This document shows, in pieces, positions 1 to 11,137 of a stretch of 64,000 nucleotides of DNA. Position 1 is the first letter of the stretch. Each line of letters begins with the position of its first letter. The notes under the pieces were generated by a model, which was given only the letters and a program-made list of their open reading frames with translations, had not been told where the DNA came from and did not search any database. Location of the stretch: NCBI GenBank assembly GCA_963920635.1, contig OY987298.1:2480001-2544000 (forward strand). The letters run 5' to 3'. The stretch is from Pseudeuparius sepicola. Lineage: Eukaryota; Arthropoda; Insecta; Coleoptera; Anthribidae. A program made the position numbers and the translations under genes.

Positions 1-1207
1 CTCAAAACATACGAGGGGGCCTATAAGCATCTATTTCCCGCTGGAAAATTGTTAATGCAAGTTAAAATGCGCATTTGCACGGTTTTTTAAGTTTTCGGAT
101 TGAGGGGTGAAAATGGGGTAAGTAGAGGGAAGCAAATTCTGAGATTCTCAGAACATACGTGGGGGCCTATTAGCATCCATTTCCCGCAGGAAAATTTTTC
201 AAACAATTTAAAATGCGCATTTGCACGTTTTTTTTATGTTTTCGGATTGGGGGGTGAACAGTTGGTAAGTTGAGGGAAGCAAATTCTGATATTCTCAGAA
301 CATTCAAAGGGACCTATTAGCATCCATTTTCCGCAAAAAAATTTTTCATACAAGTTAAAATGCGCATTTGCACGGTTTTTTTATGTTTTCGGATAGAGGG
401 GTGAAAATGGGGTAAGTTGAGGGAAGCAAATTCTGAGATTCTCAGAACATACGTGGGGGCCTATTAGCATCCATTTCCCGCAGGAAAATTTTTCATGCAA
501 TTTAAAATGCGCATTTGCATGGTTTTTTTATGTTTTCGGATTGAGGGGTGAAAATGGGGTAAGTAGAGGGAAGCAAATTCTGATATTCTCAAAACATACG
601 AGGGGGCCTATAAGCATCTATTTCCCGCTGGAAAATTGTTAATGCAAGTTAAAATGCGCATTTGCACGGTTTTTTAAGTTTTCGGATTGAGTTGAGGGAA
701 GCAAATTCTGATTTTCTCAGAACATTCAAAGGGACCTATTAGCATCCATTTTCCGCAAAAAAAAATTTCATACAAGTTAAAATGCGCATTTGCACGGTTT
801 TTTTATGTTTTCGGATAGAGGGGTGAAAATGGGGTAAGTTGAGGGAAGCAAATTCTGAGATTCTCAGAACGTACGAGGTGGCCTACTAGCATCCATTTCC
901 CGCAGGAAAATTTGTCCTGCAAGTTAAAATGCGCATTTGCACGGTTTTTTAATTTTTCGGATTGAGAGGTGAAAATGGGGTAAGTTGAGGGAAGCAAATT
1001 CTGATATTCTCAGAACATTCAAAGGGACCTATTAGCATCCATTTTCCGCAAAATTTTTTTTCAAACAAGTTAAAATGCGCATTTGCACGGTTTTTTTTAT
1101 GTTTTCGGATAGAGGGGTGAAAATGGGGTAAGTTGAGGGAAGCAAATTCTGAGATTCTCAGAACATATCATCCATTTCCCGCAGGACAATTTTCCATGCA
1201 AATTAAA
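1..1207. repeat. ~147-bp tandem satellite, about 8.3 copies
   Basis: Unit boundaries, marked by the ACATAC/ACATTC motif after TTCTCAGA, fall near 7, 153, 300, 447, 594, 722, 869, 1015 and 1163. Steps are 146-148 bp except one 128-bp unit lacking about 19 bp. Shared core words are AAAATGCGCATTTGCAC and TTTTCGGATTGAGGGGTG. Two main variants alternate irregularly: one with GTGGGGGCC and one with CAAAGGGACC. Units starting at 7 and 594 share a distinctive AAGCATCTATTTCCCGCTGG version, so higher-order structure exists. The array runs off the left edge of the window and ends in a partial unit. Small open frames inside it are artefacts of the repeat. Confidence 0.95.
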
Positions 1208-2393
1208 ATACGTACGTTTTTTGTTTTTTGAAAGAACTGGCGGCCTAGACTATCCATGCAGGCGGTATTGTCCCGCCCGCGGGGACCACCGCGCGACGCG
1301 CAACAAATCCGTTGCTAGAAAATTCGTTGCTGCTTTCACGCTCATTGTAAATCATCTCCAAGCACTATGTTGGACATATGACGGAACATTGCTTCACATG
1401 GAAAGTGAGGAGAAGAAGTTGCGCTACAAGAGATGAAGAAGCCTGTAACATGAGAGGAAATCTACAATCCCAGGAGAATGAATAGGGACGATCCCCCAAA
1501 TTTGAGAGAGATTGGGAAGGTCCATACACAGATCGAAGGTTGTGAACATCATCAGATTGCGTCGAGAAGATAGTTTTATCGCGCAGACTAGTAATTTTTA
1601 CTTGGAGCTGTTATTCGTTGCAGCTTGCGCACATTCAGTGTTTTTCAGGCCGCTGCAAGGCAAGAGTCACACAATTCGCGAATTGTGCGCGTGCGCAATG
1701 AGTAAGCATTTATTTCATCGGTTTTATGTGAACTTGCGCAGAACAGCGCTGGGGTAACCGGTAACAACGTCTGCATATAGACAAGTTTTAGTATCGGGGC
1801 AAATATTACGAGGTTAAAGTACGTTGGAATAATTCTAACAGGAAATATCGTCAATATGGTAATAAGTTTTTTTGGAGTGGATCATATTTATATCATTAAT
1901 CGAACAAAAAAAAAAGAGTAAAGACGGGGAAGCCCATGCAGTGTCGGGGACGGAAGATGAGATGGGAGAGGTCGTTTATTTTTTTGTTGATGTCTCTTCA
2001 TTTTTCTTTAAATAATAATTAAAAGGTTAAATGAAGAGTGTTAAAATCAACCACAGATTATATTTGTTGGATTTCTATGACTATAAGTCAAATTAGAGAA
2101 TTTAGACGGATTCTTCTCTCAGAGTAACCTTCAATAGCCTACGACAAACTAGAAGCGAGGTACGGAATTTCAATTAGGAATAAAATGAAAACTGCAGATG
2201 AGAAAGTTTATTTTATTTATTTTATATGTGATATCTCAAAGTTCGTCGAATGTTGACCGGTGAAGATGGACAAACTGGAATTTCGTCAAAGCTGTCCTTG
2301 TCGCGGCACGTATAGTTACAGGTGAATCTGGAATTCAGAGAAAATTTTGAGTTGGAAAAGAAGCACATTCTAAATATAATATGGTCTCACTCA
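1208..2393. other. Unassigned sequence, no gene seen
   Basis: A GC-richer patch lies near 1260-1320 and an 18-bp perfect palindrome (CACAATTCGCGAATTGTG) at 1670-1687. Short open frames here lack recognisable domains. I see no transposon termini or tandem structure. Confidence 0.5.
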
Positions 2394-2868
2394 TATCAAC
2401 CCAGGGACTCTTTAAAATAAGGGGACCCAGCATGTCACAGTCTATCAGCCTTGAGGGGAAGTTTGTTTTCTGTTGACTCCAAGGAGACCACAAGGGGGCT
2501 GATACAAGGTTATGTTATGTCAGTGTCCAACTGCCATCAGGTTTTATAGTTTTATGTGACATGTCAGATGCCAGTGCCATAGATTCTAAAGGAGGCAAAA
2601 TATTTCCCATCATAATTCACAATTTTTAATTTTTTTAACTTCCAGATACTGAGATGTGACAATTAAAGGTAATGCGGCCGCCTGTAGTAGTCCCAATAAT
2701 TGCAACCAGATTTTTCCTGTATCACCTTTAGTAATTCTACAATTCCCATTACGTGGGCATTACGTAAAAGTAGGTAGTTCAAAACAAAAATCGTATTTCG
2801 AAAATTTTAAATTATTAAGCAGGTAGCTTCAGTCGGGTATTTTTTTAATGGTATATTACATAGCGAGA

Positions 2869-2964
2869 GTTGTAAACAGCTTATTACGTATGAGTGGAAA
2901 AGTTGCGCACTAGCCGCGCAGCGGCGAGTGCTGTAATTCCACGAGTATGTAATAAGCTTACAAC
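2869..2964. repeat. Imperfect inverted repeat (stem-loop)
   Basis: Left arm GTTGTAAACAGCTTATTACG pairs with a right arm ending GTAATAAGCTTACAAC; the loop is GC-rich (GCCGCGCAGCGGCG). It lies inside the 2402-4936 element. No target duplication is seen directly beside it. Confidence 0.75.
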
Positions 2965-3060
2965 TCGAGTTTTGTATTATAATTTTTCTTCGACGAAAGA
3001 TGCCGCGGTAACAAGGCACCCCTGATAATTGCGTTTTAAGAACAGAAACGTAATTTTTTT

Positions 3061-3102
3061 ATTACGTGTCAGTCATTACGTGTCAGTCATTACGTGTCAG
3101 TG
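3061..3102. repeat. 14-bp tandem repeat, 3 copies
   Basis: ATTACGTGTCAGTC is repeated three times head to tail, with the last base changed in the third copy. Confidence 0.9.
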
Positions 3103-3415
3103 TTCGTAAGAATGAACTTACTTATAACCTAAACCGTCACTTAATGGGTATGTTACTAGCATAGGAGTAGAAAAACAGTTTTTATCTACGCCTACAAGTT
3201 TATTTTAAGTTTGTGAGGTACCTTGGGAGAGAAATAAAATTACAAAAATTTTATAATGAACACCGAGAAAAACTACATCATTAGAACTACTAGACCTAAT
3301 CTTATTAGTTCATCCCGAAATCTACGAAAGTTCTTTGGGTAGATACATTCAACAAGGGAAGAAAGTTCAAGTATTCATATTACAGATTGAGGAACCTGGT
3401 AACAAGATGCAATAG

Positions 3416-3450
3416 CAAAGTTTACAGAATATTTTATTCTGTAAACTTTG
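3416..3450. mobile_element. 35-bp hairpin insertion with 7-bp direct repeats (family alpha, copy 1)
   Basis: CAAAGTTTACAG and its exact complement CTGTAAACTTTG enclose an 11-base centre; pairing extends a few bases into the centre. The hairpin is bounded exactly by GCAATAG at 3409-3415 and 3451-3457. The same 12-base arms and a related centre occur at 24679-24713 with a different 7-base flank. This pattern is what a mobile element with a 7-bp target duplication would leave. Confidence 0.75.
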
Positions 3451-3789
3451 GCAATAGCGACAAATTCTTAAATAAGCAAAATCGGCACCACTGACTTACC
3501 ATAATTATTATTTAAATTCGTGGAAATAATTGCTGGAAATCAATTTCAACTATAAAATAAATTTCTTTCATTTGACAGTTGCCATATTCTGCACTTGTAT
3601 CTTACACAACATTGTCAAGTCTAATTTTTAGAAATCATGGAAACCATTATTAATTTTTATTAACAATCAAAGTACCTGTTTTATTCATAGATTCTCCAAT
3701 AAAATGGCATACTTGGCATCACTGAGACCATTAGAATGAGGAAAGAATAGGCCTCACTTTGGAAAGTATAATGCTGGGTCCCCTTACTT

Positions 3790-4915
3790 CACGGGCGTAG
3801 CCAGGATTTAGTTTTGGGGGGGGTTTAGTTTAAGAAGTAAATAAAACAACAAAAATATACTTACATGAAATTTAATATCTATATATTCATCCGAAAAACT
3901 ACGACATATTTATAAAGTTCTTAACTTTAAATGAAATGGATAAATTAATTTCGTTCCTCTGCGCTAAATCTAAAACCATTAAAGAAGAAATCTTCGGCTT
4001 TTTCTTTTAAGTATATCCACTACTTCATCTGCATGAATTTCTGTTCCATAGTGAATGTTCATTAACCATTAAGTCTGTTTTCACTTGTAGTGTTTCGTAA
4101 ATAGTTTTTCAGTCTCCTTAGGCTCGAGAAAGACCTTTCTGGGGTAGCAGTGGATACAGGAATGGTAGCCAAGATTTGTAGTAATGTGTAAATACCTATT
4201 AGGATAAAGGTTTTTATCGCACATATCTAGGCATTCCAAACTAGATTTCGGGGTAGGCAGTCTTCTTATCAGCATGCAAGGTAGCTGAAGCTTTGATAGC
4301 TAAATCCAAATTTGTTTCTTTATTAGAAACCCCTTGACCTTGACTACACCACTTTTTCCAGTAGTCCATACCTTTAGGTTTATCACCCTTCCTTTTCTTC
4401 CCCTCCATTTTTCGACAGTAATAATGATTCACGTATCTATCCTTAACAAGGTCATCGAATAACAGTGCACTAAAATTACTCACTTACACGGTACACTTAA
4501 TTCTCTTCACTATTCGTTCACCACTTTTCACTTTTATTCGCTTCGAGTTCGCATGGAACAATACTGCCGTAAGCGCGGTCACGCGCCGCGGCGCCGCTTA
4601 TATAGCAGCCCAGTAGCCGTCCAGAAACTTCCACGAACTTTCACAAAGTTCCGCTCATTTCGACCGAGGGGCGTGGCGAATAATCGAGAAACAACGCAAA
4701 GTGTCCCTACAATACAAAATAGTTCGGCTGCAACTGCGTCTGCCTCTCGTCAAAAGATGGCGCTAGGCGCTACTATTACTACATATATTCAAACGTAATA
4801 ATAATTTAACTCTTCACTCCTCGTATTTTTTCGGTATAATATTAGGTAATATTTTGCTTATTTCGGGGGGGGGGGGGTTTGAACCCCCGAAACCCCCCCC
4901 TTGGCTACGCCCGTG
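3790..4915 (-). mobile_element. Nested hAT element with G-run ends
   Basis: The termini are CACGGGCGTAGCC on the left and GGCTACGCCCGTG on the right, followed inward by long G or C runs. The flanks are CCTTACTT (3782-3789) and CCTTACTG (4916-4923), an 8-bp duplication with one mismatch. It sits inside the right terminal repeat of the 2402-4936 element, so it is the younger insertion. The coding remnant is on the minus strand. A TATA-like word (CTTATATAGC) in a GC-rich patch near 4600 could be the old promoter region. Confidence 0.88.
4069..4483 (-). pseudogene. hAT transposase remnant (ZMYM1-like), C-terminal dimerisation motif
   Basis: Read on the minus strand, about 4172 down to 4073 encodes ATPERSFSSLRRLKNYLR followed by a NTTSENRLNG segment. 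This is the classical C-terminal hAT dimerisation signature (ERSFS..R..KtyLR) seen in ZMYM1-like insect elements. A frameshift just after it (near 4070) moves the continuing LMNIHYG-type segment to another frame. Upstream, 4241-4483 is an 80-codon open frame with a lysine-rich W-K-K-W-C region that may be its N-terminal part. The catalytic core between them is missing, so the element is internally deleted and cannot encode an active enzyme. Recognition is from family motifs, not a search. Confidence 0.8.
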
Positions 4916-5089
4916 CCTTACTGTAAAGAGTCCCTGTATCAACCACTAATCTTTGTAAGTACCTATACACAGTTTTTCAGTTTGAGTTACTCTATCATAA
5001 TACTATTTTTTATGTAGCTCTTGTGTTACAACTTTAAACGTCTTCTTTGTCTCCTACATAGTAGGATTACAAGCACATTATTTATTGCA

Positions 5090-5640
5090 ACGCAAATGCG
5101 TACATCAAAAACGCAGCAGGCTAGCAGCGCGCGATGGACAGATGAACATCGGAACATCGGCCGGTCGCGCCTACCGCGACATACGAACGCTCGCACGCAA
5201 CACCTGCGCCATCTGTTATCCCGCGTCTCATCCCTCGCCCCCTTTGCGCTAAATTCCTTCTGAATCCGGTACGCCGGTCTTCCCCCGAAAACGGCCGCCT
5301 CTCTTTTCCCCGCCGTCGCGCCGGCCGTCGGAAATTTTCGAATTTCGATATTGTCCCGCGCCCGGCCGCGTTTCGAAATTACCCATTCGACGGCGGCGTG
5401 TAACTAGCGCAGCGGGCCTTGGAAACAGTCGGCGGCCGGCGCTTTGTCGGGCGGCCGGCGCGGCCCGCTCGATTCGGCTGGGCGGCTGTGCAGAGAAATA
5501 GACTGGAGGGTCGAAGGCGGCTGGCAGCGTGCCGCGTAGCGGTGACGTCAGCGGAGCGAGATGGGGGCATCGGCGGAGGGCGGGTGGGAGAGAGACGGGA
5601 CGGTCCAGCGGCGTGCCCAGAGGTTGGGTCGAAGCGGTAA
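5090..5640. promoter_or_regulatory. GC/CpG-rich island with CRE-like site
   Basis: Base composition changes sharply from AT-rich to CpG-rich (GCGGCCGGCG, GGCCCGCTCG). TGACGTCA is at 5543-5550 in the context TAGCGGTGACGTCAG, shared with islands at 30340 and 31497. Three overlapping open frames here run through in several frames, which is expected of GC-rich noncoding DNA. Most likely a promoter-like island; no transcript can be assigned. Confidence 0.45.
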
Positions 5641-6665
5641 CCATATTAGGGATTTTTAGTCGCGTTTATTAGTGCGAAATGAAATAAACCAAGTTGAGAA
5701 TGACCACAGTTAGTATATATCCTGTTGAAGCGCACTGGTGGTTTCTATCGAGGAGCCTCGATCATCTATTGCATGGTTCAAATGACTGTTCTTCTTCAAG
5801 CACATCCTGTGACGATGACCTATTTGTCTACTTTTGACATTTCTTCTGCCTCAGACTTCTGCCTCTGCGAGGTTACCGAGATAGTTTTGAGAAAAATGTT
5901 ACCTCGAGTAACTACTACTAACGGATCTTATTCTTTAACCTCCTCCTCCTCAACACATTAATGAACTCTCTCCTCGTAACATAAGTGTAGAAGAAGAGGT
6001 GAACTCTGATCTACCACGTTAACTAAACTTTAAACTACACCTGGGGCTTCCAAACTACCGCCGGCCCTTCTTCAAGAATGACTTTTTGTCGAAAAATTAA
6101 ATTTTTGGTCCATTTGTCCTCGTATTTACCCCATCCGTGGACATACTGTATATAGCTCATGGTTTTAGAACACGGATAATAATCTACGAGACTGAAAGTC
6201 ACATTTTCAAAGGGTTTTGGTGCATTTAGATATCTACCGGTAAAGTTTTCGTAAATGCCAATTATTTCTTATTTGCCTGCCTACATACAACTAAATTCGA
6301 ATAAATAAAACCATAAAACTTACTGATTTCAAGGTGGTTACGTTTAATCACGTAAAATTGGCAGGTATAACACTCTCCAACAATCCAAACCAAAATCCTG
6401 GAAAACTGTGTAGGAACAAAATCTCTTTTGATCGCCTTAACCCACTTTTCCCTTAAAAAGGGGTCTTTATGGAGGAAAAAGGGGACACATTAGGACCGCC
6501 TTTGTAGTTTCCCTTGCAGTTTGGAACGGAACACGTCCACGGCATGATTTAAATTAGTCCGAAACCTATAAACTAAAATTGAACTTTAATCACTTTATTC
6601 TGAACCACTGCTGTTTTACCACCTTATTAATAAAACTCCACGTCCTATATTACTAAAAAAACACA
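5641..6665. other. Unassigned AT-rich sequence
   Basis: A stretch at 6080-6150 resembles 6900-6990 (GGTCCATTTGTCC...GTGGACATACTGTA), words typical of decayed TA-flanked element ends. No gene is recognised. Confidence 0.4.
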
Positions 6666-6673
6666 GTCCAACA

Positions 6674-7092
6674 CATGATACAACAAAAGAGAGATATGAT
6701 ATTGCGCAGGTTGGACACCATATTGGCGCGTCACGCGGTTATAAACAATGATACAAGTTGTATCATCTGGTTATTAACAACCGAAACGTCAGAAACGTCT
6801 GAGTGTCATTGTAGTGTGTTCTCTGCATTTTCAGCCGATTTGCGGAAAAAAAAAATGAAATTGCTCTTTGTGAACGTAAATTCTAACCAAGCAGAAACTT
6901 TTATGACGAATGACTTTTTTTGCATCTTATTTCACTCTTTGGTCCATTTGTCCCTTTGTAAACTCAATCAGTGGACATACTGTAATACTTTGCATGTCAT
7001 AAGTGGGCAGGAACTTACCGCGTGACGTAATTGCACAGAAGGGAACGAAATTGAGGCGGCTAAATATCATATCTCTCTTTTGTTGTATCATG
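6674..7092. mobile_element. Non-autonomous element, TIR CATGATACAAC, 8-bp TSD
   Basis: CATGATACAACAAAAGAGAG at the left end is mirrored at 7064-7092. The perfect 8-bp duplication GTCCAACA occurs at 6666-6673 and 7093-7100. The element is 419 bp; the internal 116-codon open frame has no recognisable domain. The 8-bp duplication suggests a hAT-type mover in trans. Confidence 0.85.
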
Positions 7093-7101
7093 GTCCAACA
7101 C

Positions 7102-7823
7102 ACAACAAACGTTCTTTAAAACAGGAAAATCGCCAGGCAAGTAAACGTAAACAACTTCAAAAAGCAACATCCCGACCTCCCTGTGATGACGTAGTGACGT
7201 TTCACGTCGCCAGCTGGCAGGCCTTTATCATTGCGACGGTACCGGTCCAACTCCCTAAGAAAATACTTCTTTTGCTTAACTCCACACACCAAAACTTTTT
7301 TTTTGCATTCGATGCGCGTTTCGCTAACCATGTTAGCATCATCAGGAGATGGTTAAGTAATCAGGATTTGATTAAGACGCGGTGACCAACTCGAAAGAGA
7401 TCTTGGGTTCGAGGAAAATCGCGATGGGAAGCGAGAGGAAGGTCACTTTTTCGGATTTTTAAAGAGGAAATGTCGGGAGATATTAAGTTTTACCGCGAGA
7501 AATCTGATTGTTCTCTACGTCTCAGCGCCCCCTATAATTAATTATTAATAATTACTTGTTCCTACCACAGTGATCGGAGTTATCGTACGCACGCAGGGGT
7601 TCAAAATCAAAAGACAACTTGCGTAGATATTAGGTATAATACACACCTCGTATTTAGTTTGTAGTTAAGCTAGAGGCCATCCTCCACATCACACCACCCC
7701 GGCCCTAACATTTTACCAAGAGCCCTGACTACAGCTCGTGCCACTATTTTGAAAGTATATAAACAATAAACAGCAAAGCACTAACCGAAAGTCGAACCAA
7801 CCGCGTGGACCACATTTGTGCGT
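7102..7823. other. Unassigned sequence
   Basis: I see no gene. The last few tens of bases (from about 7800) belong to the dispersed repeat that resumes at 8294. Confidence 0.4.
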
Positions 7824-7831
7824 GTTCTTAC

Positions 7832-8285
7832 CGTAGATAGAGGAGGGGAAGATACTTGAATAAACAAAAATATATGATGCCAACACGATCGGTGTTTTTG
7901 TTGTTGATTTGTCGGTTTTCTATTTATGTTTCCCAAGAGGGAAACCGATATGATTGGCGGATGTACTTACGAGACTATGTCGTGTGACCAAGCCAGAGAT
8001 ATGGAGTGAACGGAGTGGTAAAGTCCTGCGTGTTGTTTAGAAGTGTGGAGAGCGTTTTATACAGTACAAAATACTTTTTGTTTTACCGAAATGGATAATA
8101 ATTGTGTTTTGTGCAGCAGATGATGAATATAGGCACGTAACCTGAAAACTTAAAAGTAAATAAACATATTTACTTTTTTGGTGTGTTTTTAATGTTTGTT
8201 TACATTGTTTGGATGCTTATGTTGGCATAATACAAAGGTACTGATGGACAACGGCAATGCGGTATCTTCCCCTCCTCTATCTACG
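7832..8285. mobile_element. 454-bp MITE, TIR CGTAGATAGAGGAGGGG, 8-bp TSD, empty site present in window
   Basis: The inverted ends CGTAGATAGAGGAGGGGAAG and complement are flanked by GTTCTTAC at 7824-7831 and 8286-8293. The flanking repeat exists elsewhere without the insertion: at 34427-34434 GTTCTTAC occurs once in the context TTGTGCATGTTCTTACAGAG. This is direct proof of insertion and target duplication. No coding content. Confidence 0.92.
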
Positions 8286-8293
8286 GTTCTTAC

Positions 8294-8545
8294 AGAGTAT
8301 GGTAATGAATACAGAGTATGTATGTTAATGAATACAACACGATTACAAAAACGCCGGCAAAAACGTTAAACACACGAAAAAGACCTTAAAAAGGCAAGTA
8401 AGAAGTGTAAGCACGTCAAAACGTAAACAAACTACAAGACAAGACTGGGTTAAAATGACGGCCGTCTAGGCTCCCAATGTGTCGCCGAAAAATCGGCTGC
8501 GCAGTAGGTCAAAGCGCATCCTCCTCCTCTGTATCTCTGCTTGGC
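8294..8545. repeat. Dispersed repeat R1, copy a (split by the MITE)
   Basis: From AATGAATACAACACGATTAC through ACTACAAGACAAGACTGGG to GTAGGTCAAAGCGCATCC it matches 34450-34640 closely. It includes an AAAAATCGG.TGCGCAGTAGG stretch. It continues left of the MITE at about 7800-7823. I do not recognise the family; it may be the 5' part of a larger element. Confidence 0.8.
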
Positions 8546-8960
8546 GCTCGTTCTTCCCACCTCCAAACCTCCTACCGTTCTTGGTCCTAACCCGCATATT
8601 TTGCGCCTTTGTCCACCGCGGTCCTCGCCGCCACTGCGTTTGGAAACTTATTAGGCGGGGAGGGGGCAGGGGGGGCCGCTCGGCGCGGCGGCGGCGGGCG
8701 GGCGGGCGGCCCAACCTAAGCGCACCCCGGCCCGTCCGCCAAGCGATTCCGAATGCCGGAATAGACGAGGACGGGGCGATGTTTTATGCGGCGCACCGAT
8801 TTGTGGACGGGCCGGCCGACGGGCTGAGTCACAGTAATTGATAATAACTTAGGCGGCCGCGGCTGCCGGCGTTTGTTTTTTCCGAAAAAATATGCCCTCT
8901 TCTTACGGGCGGACGGCGGGGGGGATGGCCGGCGACGTTTGACGGTTTGACGGCCGGCGT
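8546..8960. promoter_or_regulatory. GC-rich island
   Basis: This is a strongly CpG-rich block (GGCGCGGCGGCGGCGGGCGG near 8680). Open frames on both strands overlap it without domain content. No core promoter element can be assigned with confidence. Confidence 0.35.
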
Positions 8961-9456
8961 TTGACAGGAAACGGCGCGAATATTCGAAATGGGCGCGATT
9001 TACAGTATCGAAATTAATGTCTATTGAAATCTGCCATTGGAATATAATTGAAGGCACAATAATTTATTTGTGAATGATATTTGACGGAAAACGGCGCGGT
9101 TGTTTGAAATCGGGCGGAGACGATTCGTTTTGTACCTAATTAGAATTAATTGGGACTTATTAAAAAAGTTATGATTGAAATGAGAATAAAAACTAAAAGA
9201 TAGTAGGTACAAATGAAAATTGATACCACCTGTCTAGGCATTAGGAATGAAAATCAAAAAAATTGACAATTAAAAAAGGAGTGTAAATTATTGAAGTAAA
9301 TTAGAAACTTATATTGCTTTTCAAATTTCTTTACTTACCTACCTTTCCTCTCACATTGAGATAAACAAAGCTCCTAACAAAATAATACAAATTATAGGCA
9401 TAAATATGCGCTCTGAGTAGTAGGTAGGTAGATATAATGAGTAATAGCACAGATCA
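8961..9456. other. Degenerate repeated motif, otherwise unassigned
   Basis: TTTGACAGGAAACGGCGCG (8960s) recurs as TTTGACGGAAAACGGCGCG (9080s), a diverged direct repeat. The rest is AT-rich with no gene seen. Confidence 0.5.
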
Positions 9457-9464
9457 CTGGTAAT

Positions 9465-10634
9465 CAGGGCCTCGTGGATAAGGGGGTGTTTTGGGGGTTC
9501 AAACCAACCTCCCCCAATTAAAAAAAAGAGGAGGAAATAGATCATAGTGATATACCTAATTTTGTACTATTTGCCTTTAAAATTTCTAAAAAAATTTGCT
9601 TGCGGTGCATTTTAATAAACAAACACCCCATTTTAAAAATCAATAATCTTGTTTATGGGCCCACCAGGAAATAAATTTCAATAGGTAACACTTTTCTGTC
9701 GTATAACAGAGCTTATCCATTTCGTCGCAAAAATAAAATAACTTATTTCTTAGGCAATTATTTATATTTAAGTACCTATGTTAAAAAAAATAAAAAAAAA
9801 TTAACTAAGTAAAAACAAATAATAATATTTAAAAATAGTGTCTCTTAGGTAGGTACCTATAATAAGAACTTCATAAATTAGCAGTGTAGAGAAATGGGTT
9901 CTATAGTATGTTGTTCTATAGTATGTTTACACTTGCCCCTTGCCTTATATTTGCGTGTAAAACTACCTAAAATACTTCTAAATTCTAATTTAAATGGATA
10001 GTTTATTAGTGAGCCTCTAAAACATTGTTTGTTAGATAATATGAATACAAGAAACCAAAAAGAACTTACCTTTTTTTTACTTTAAAATTAAGGATTTTTG
10101 AAATGCGTTGTCCTTAAAATCGAAGTGACAGCTAGTGGTTAGTATTAGTATTTACAAGAAAATGCTATATAGGCAACCAAAAATACATATTGATGTTTTG
10201 CGTGTTGATAGGCTTTCAGGGCGTATAAATTAATGCTATGGGTAACTCATCTGTTTCCTATTAATATTTTTCTTCTTTTGGCACACCTGTTTTACACTTA
10301 CCCCATTTATACACTTGCCCCAGTCTACCCTATACCTATTTTTACTTCAACTTCACTCAAAAGCAGTTCTGAGTGTCTGTCTGTCTTCTCTGTCTACCTA
10401 CATACTTCTTATACTTATTGCACAAGTATAAATCATTATGGTACCTACCTACCTACCTCAGTTAACAACCAAAAACATTTTGACTTACGTAATATTTTTT
10501 GATAATATTAGGTTAAGTACCTACTTAGAATTCTTTCAGTCCTGTGTGACCTTGAAAATTTTTACATTTTTCAATTTATTTTCCTTTTTAAATTTGTGAA
10601 CCCCCTCCATCTACAAAGTCTATCTACGGCTCTG
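9465..10634. mobile_element. hAT element, 8-bp TSD CTGGTAAT
   Basis: The left end is CAGGGCCTCGTGGATAAGGG with a GGGGGTT tract; the right end is CTATCTACGGCTCTG. The flanks CTGGTAAT are at 9457-9464 and 10635-10642. Length is 1170 bp. No transposase is recognised. It has captured, or been invaded by, the R2 repeat (9685-10332). Confidence 0.85.
9685..10332. repeat. Repeat R2 copy, interrupted
   Basis: 9685-9755 and 10172-10332 match the continuous stretch 13350-13566; about 416 bp between them is absent from the other copy. The right end TTGCCCCAGTCTACCCT is the terminal repeat of the complete R2 element at 12992-13566. Confidence 0.8.
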
Positions 10635-10654
10635 CTGGTAATAGTAATATAATA

Positions 10655-11137
10655 ATGCAGGAACCGGCAGAAAGTTGGACACAAAAATTTAATATTTTTA
10701 AACTCTGATTTCGATTAATTTAAATTTCTAGCTGCTAATCGAACAAAATTAAAGTTTAGTAGCAAATTCATGTGTTATCCGATGATAAGTTGCGCTTGCG
10801 CTAGGTATTTTGTTTTTTTGTAATACACAGGGTGGTCGAAAAAAATACAAAAAAAAGTTACATTTCTTTTTTTTTACTAGGTGGCTGTGACTTTAAATCT
10901 GACATCCACCTTTGATTCCAAACAACTTTTGTAAGTAACTTTTTACCATATTTTAAAAAATAAGGGTACCTTTACATTATTTGAGTTATTTTGACATTTT
11001 TTAATCTACCTCGTATCTAAAAGGAGATATTTTTGAGTTTGAAGTGATGCACCAACTTTTATTAAGAATAAAATTTTCTGAGAAATTAATAATAAAAAAG
11101 TTTTCCATTTGTGTCCAACTTTCTGCCGGTCACTGTA
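10655..11137. mobile_element. MITE with TIR ACCGGCAGAAAGTTGGACAC
   Basis: ACCGGCAGAAAGTTGGACAC at 10663 is mirrored at 11111-11130, the latter continuing to CACTGTA. A TA-bounded TACAGTGACCGGC-type end suggests a Tc1/mariner relative; the left extremity is altered. No coding content. Confidence 0.7.

Larger units (their letters stand above)
2402..4936. mobile_element. hAT-like element with 8-bp target duplication, host of a nested hAT
   Basis: The ends are inverted repeats: CAGGGACTCTTT, then AAGGGGACCCAGCAT on the left, mirrored on the right at 3767-3788 plus 4924-4936, where a second element interrupts the right terminus. The flanks are a perfect 8-bp direct repeat TATCAACC at 2394-2401 and 4937-4944. 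CA..G termini with an 8-bp duplication are hAT hallmarks (established knowledge). I found no transposase belonging to this outer element, so it is probably non-autonomous. Contents include an inverted repeat at 2869-2964, a 14-bp triplet array at 3061-3102 and a tiny hairpin insertion at 3416-3450. Confidence 0.85.
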
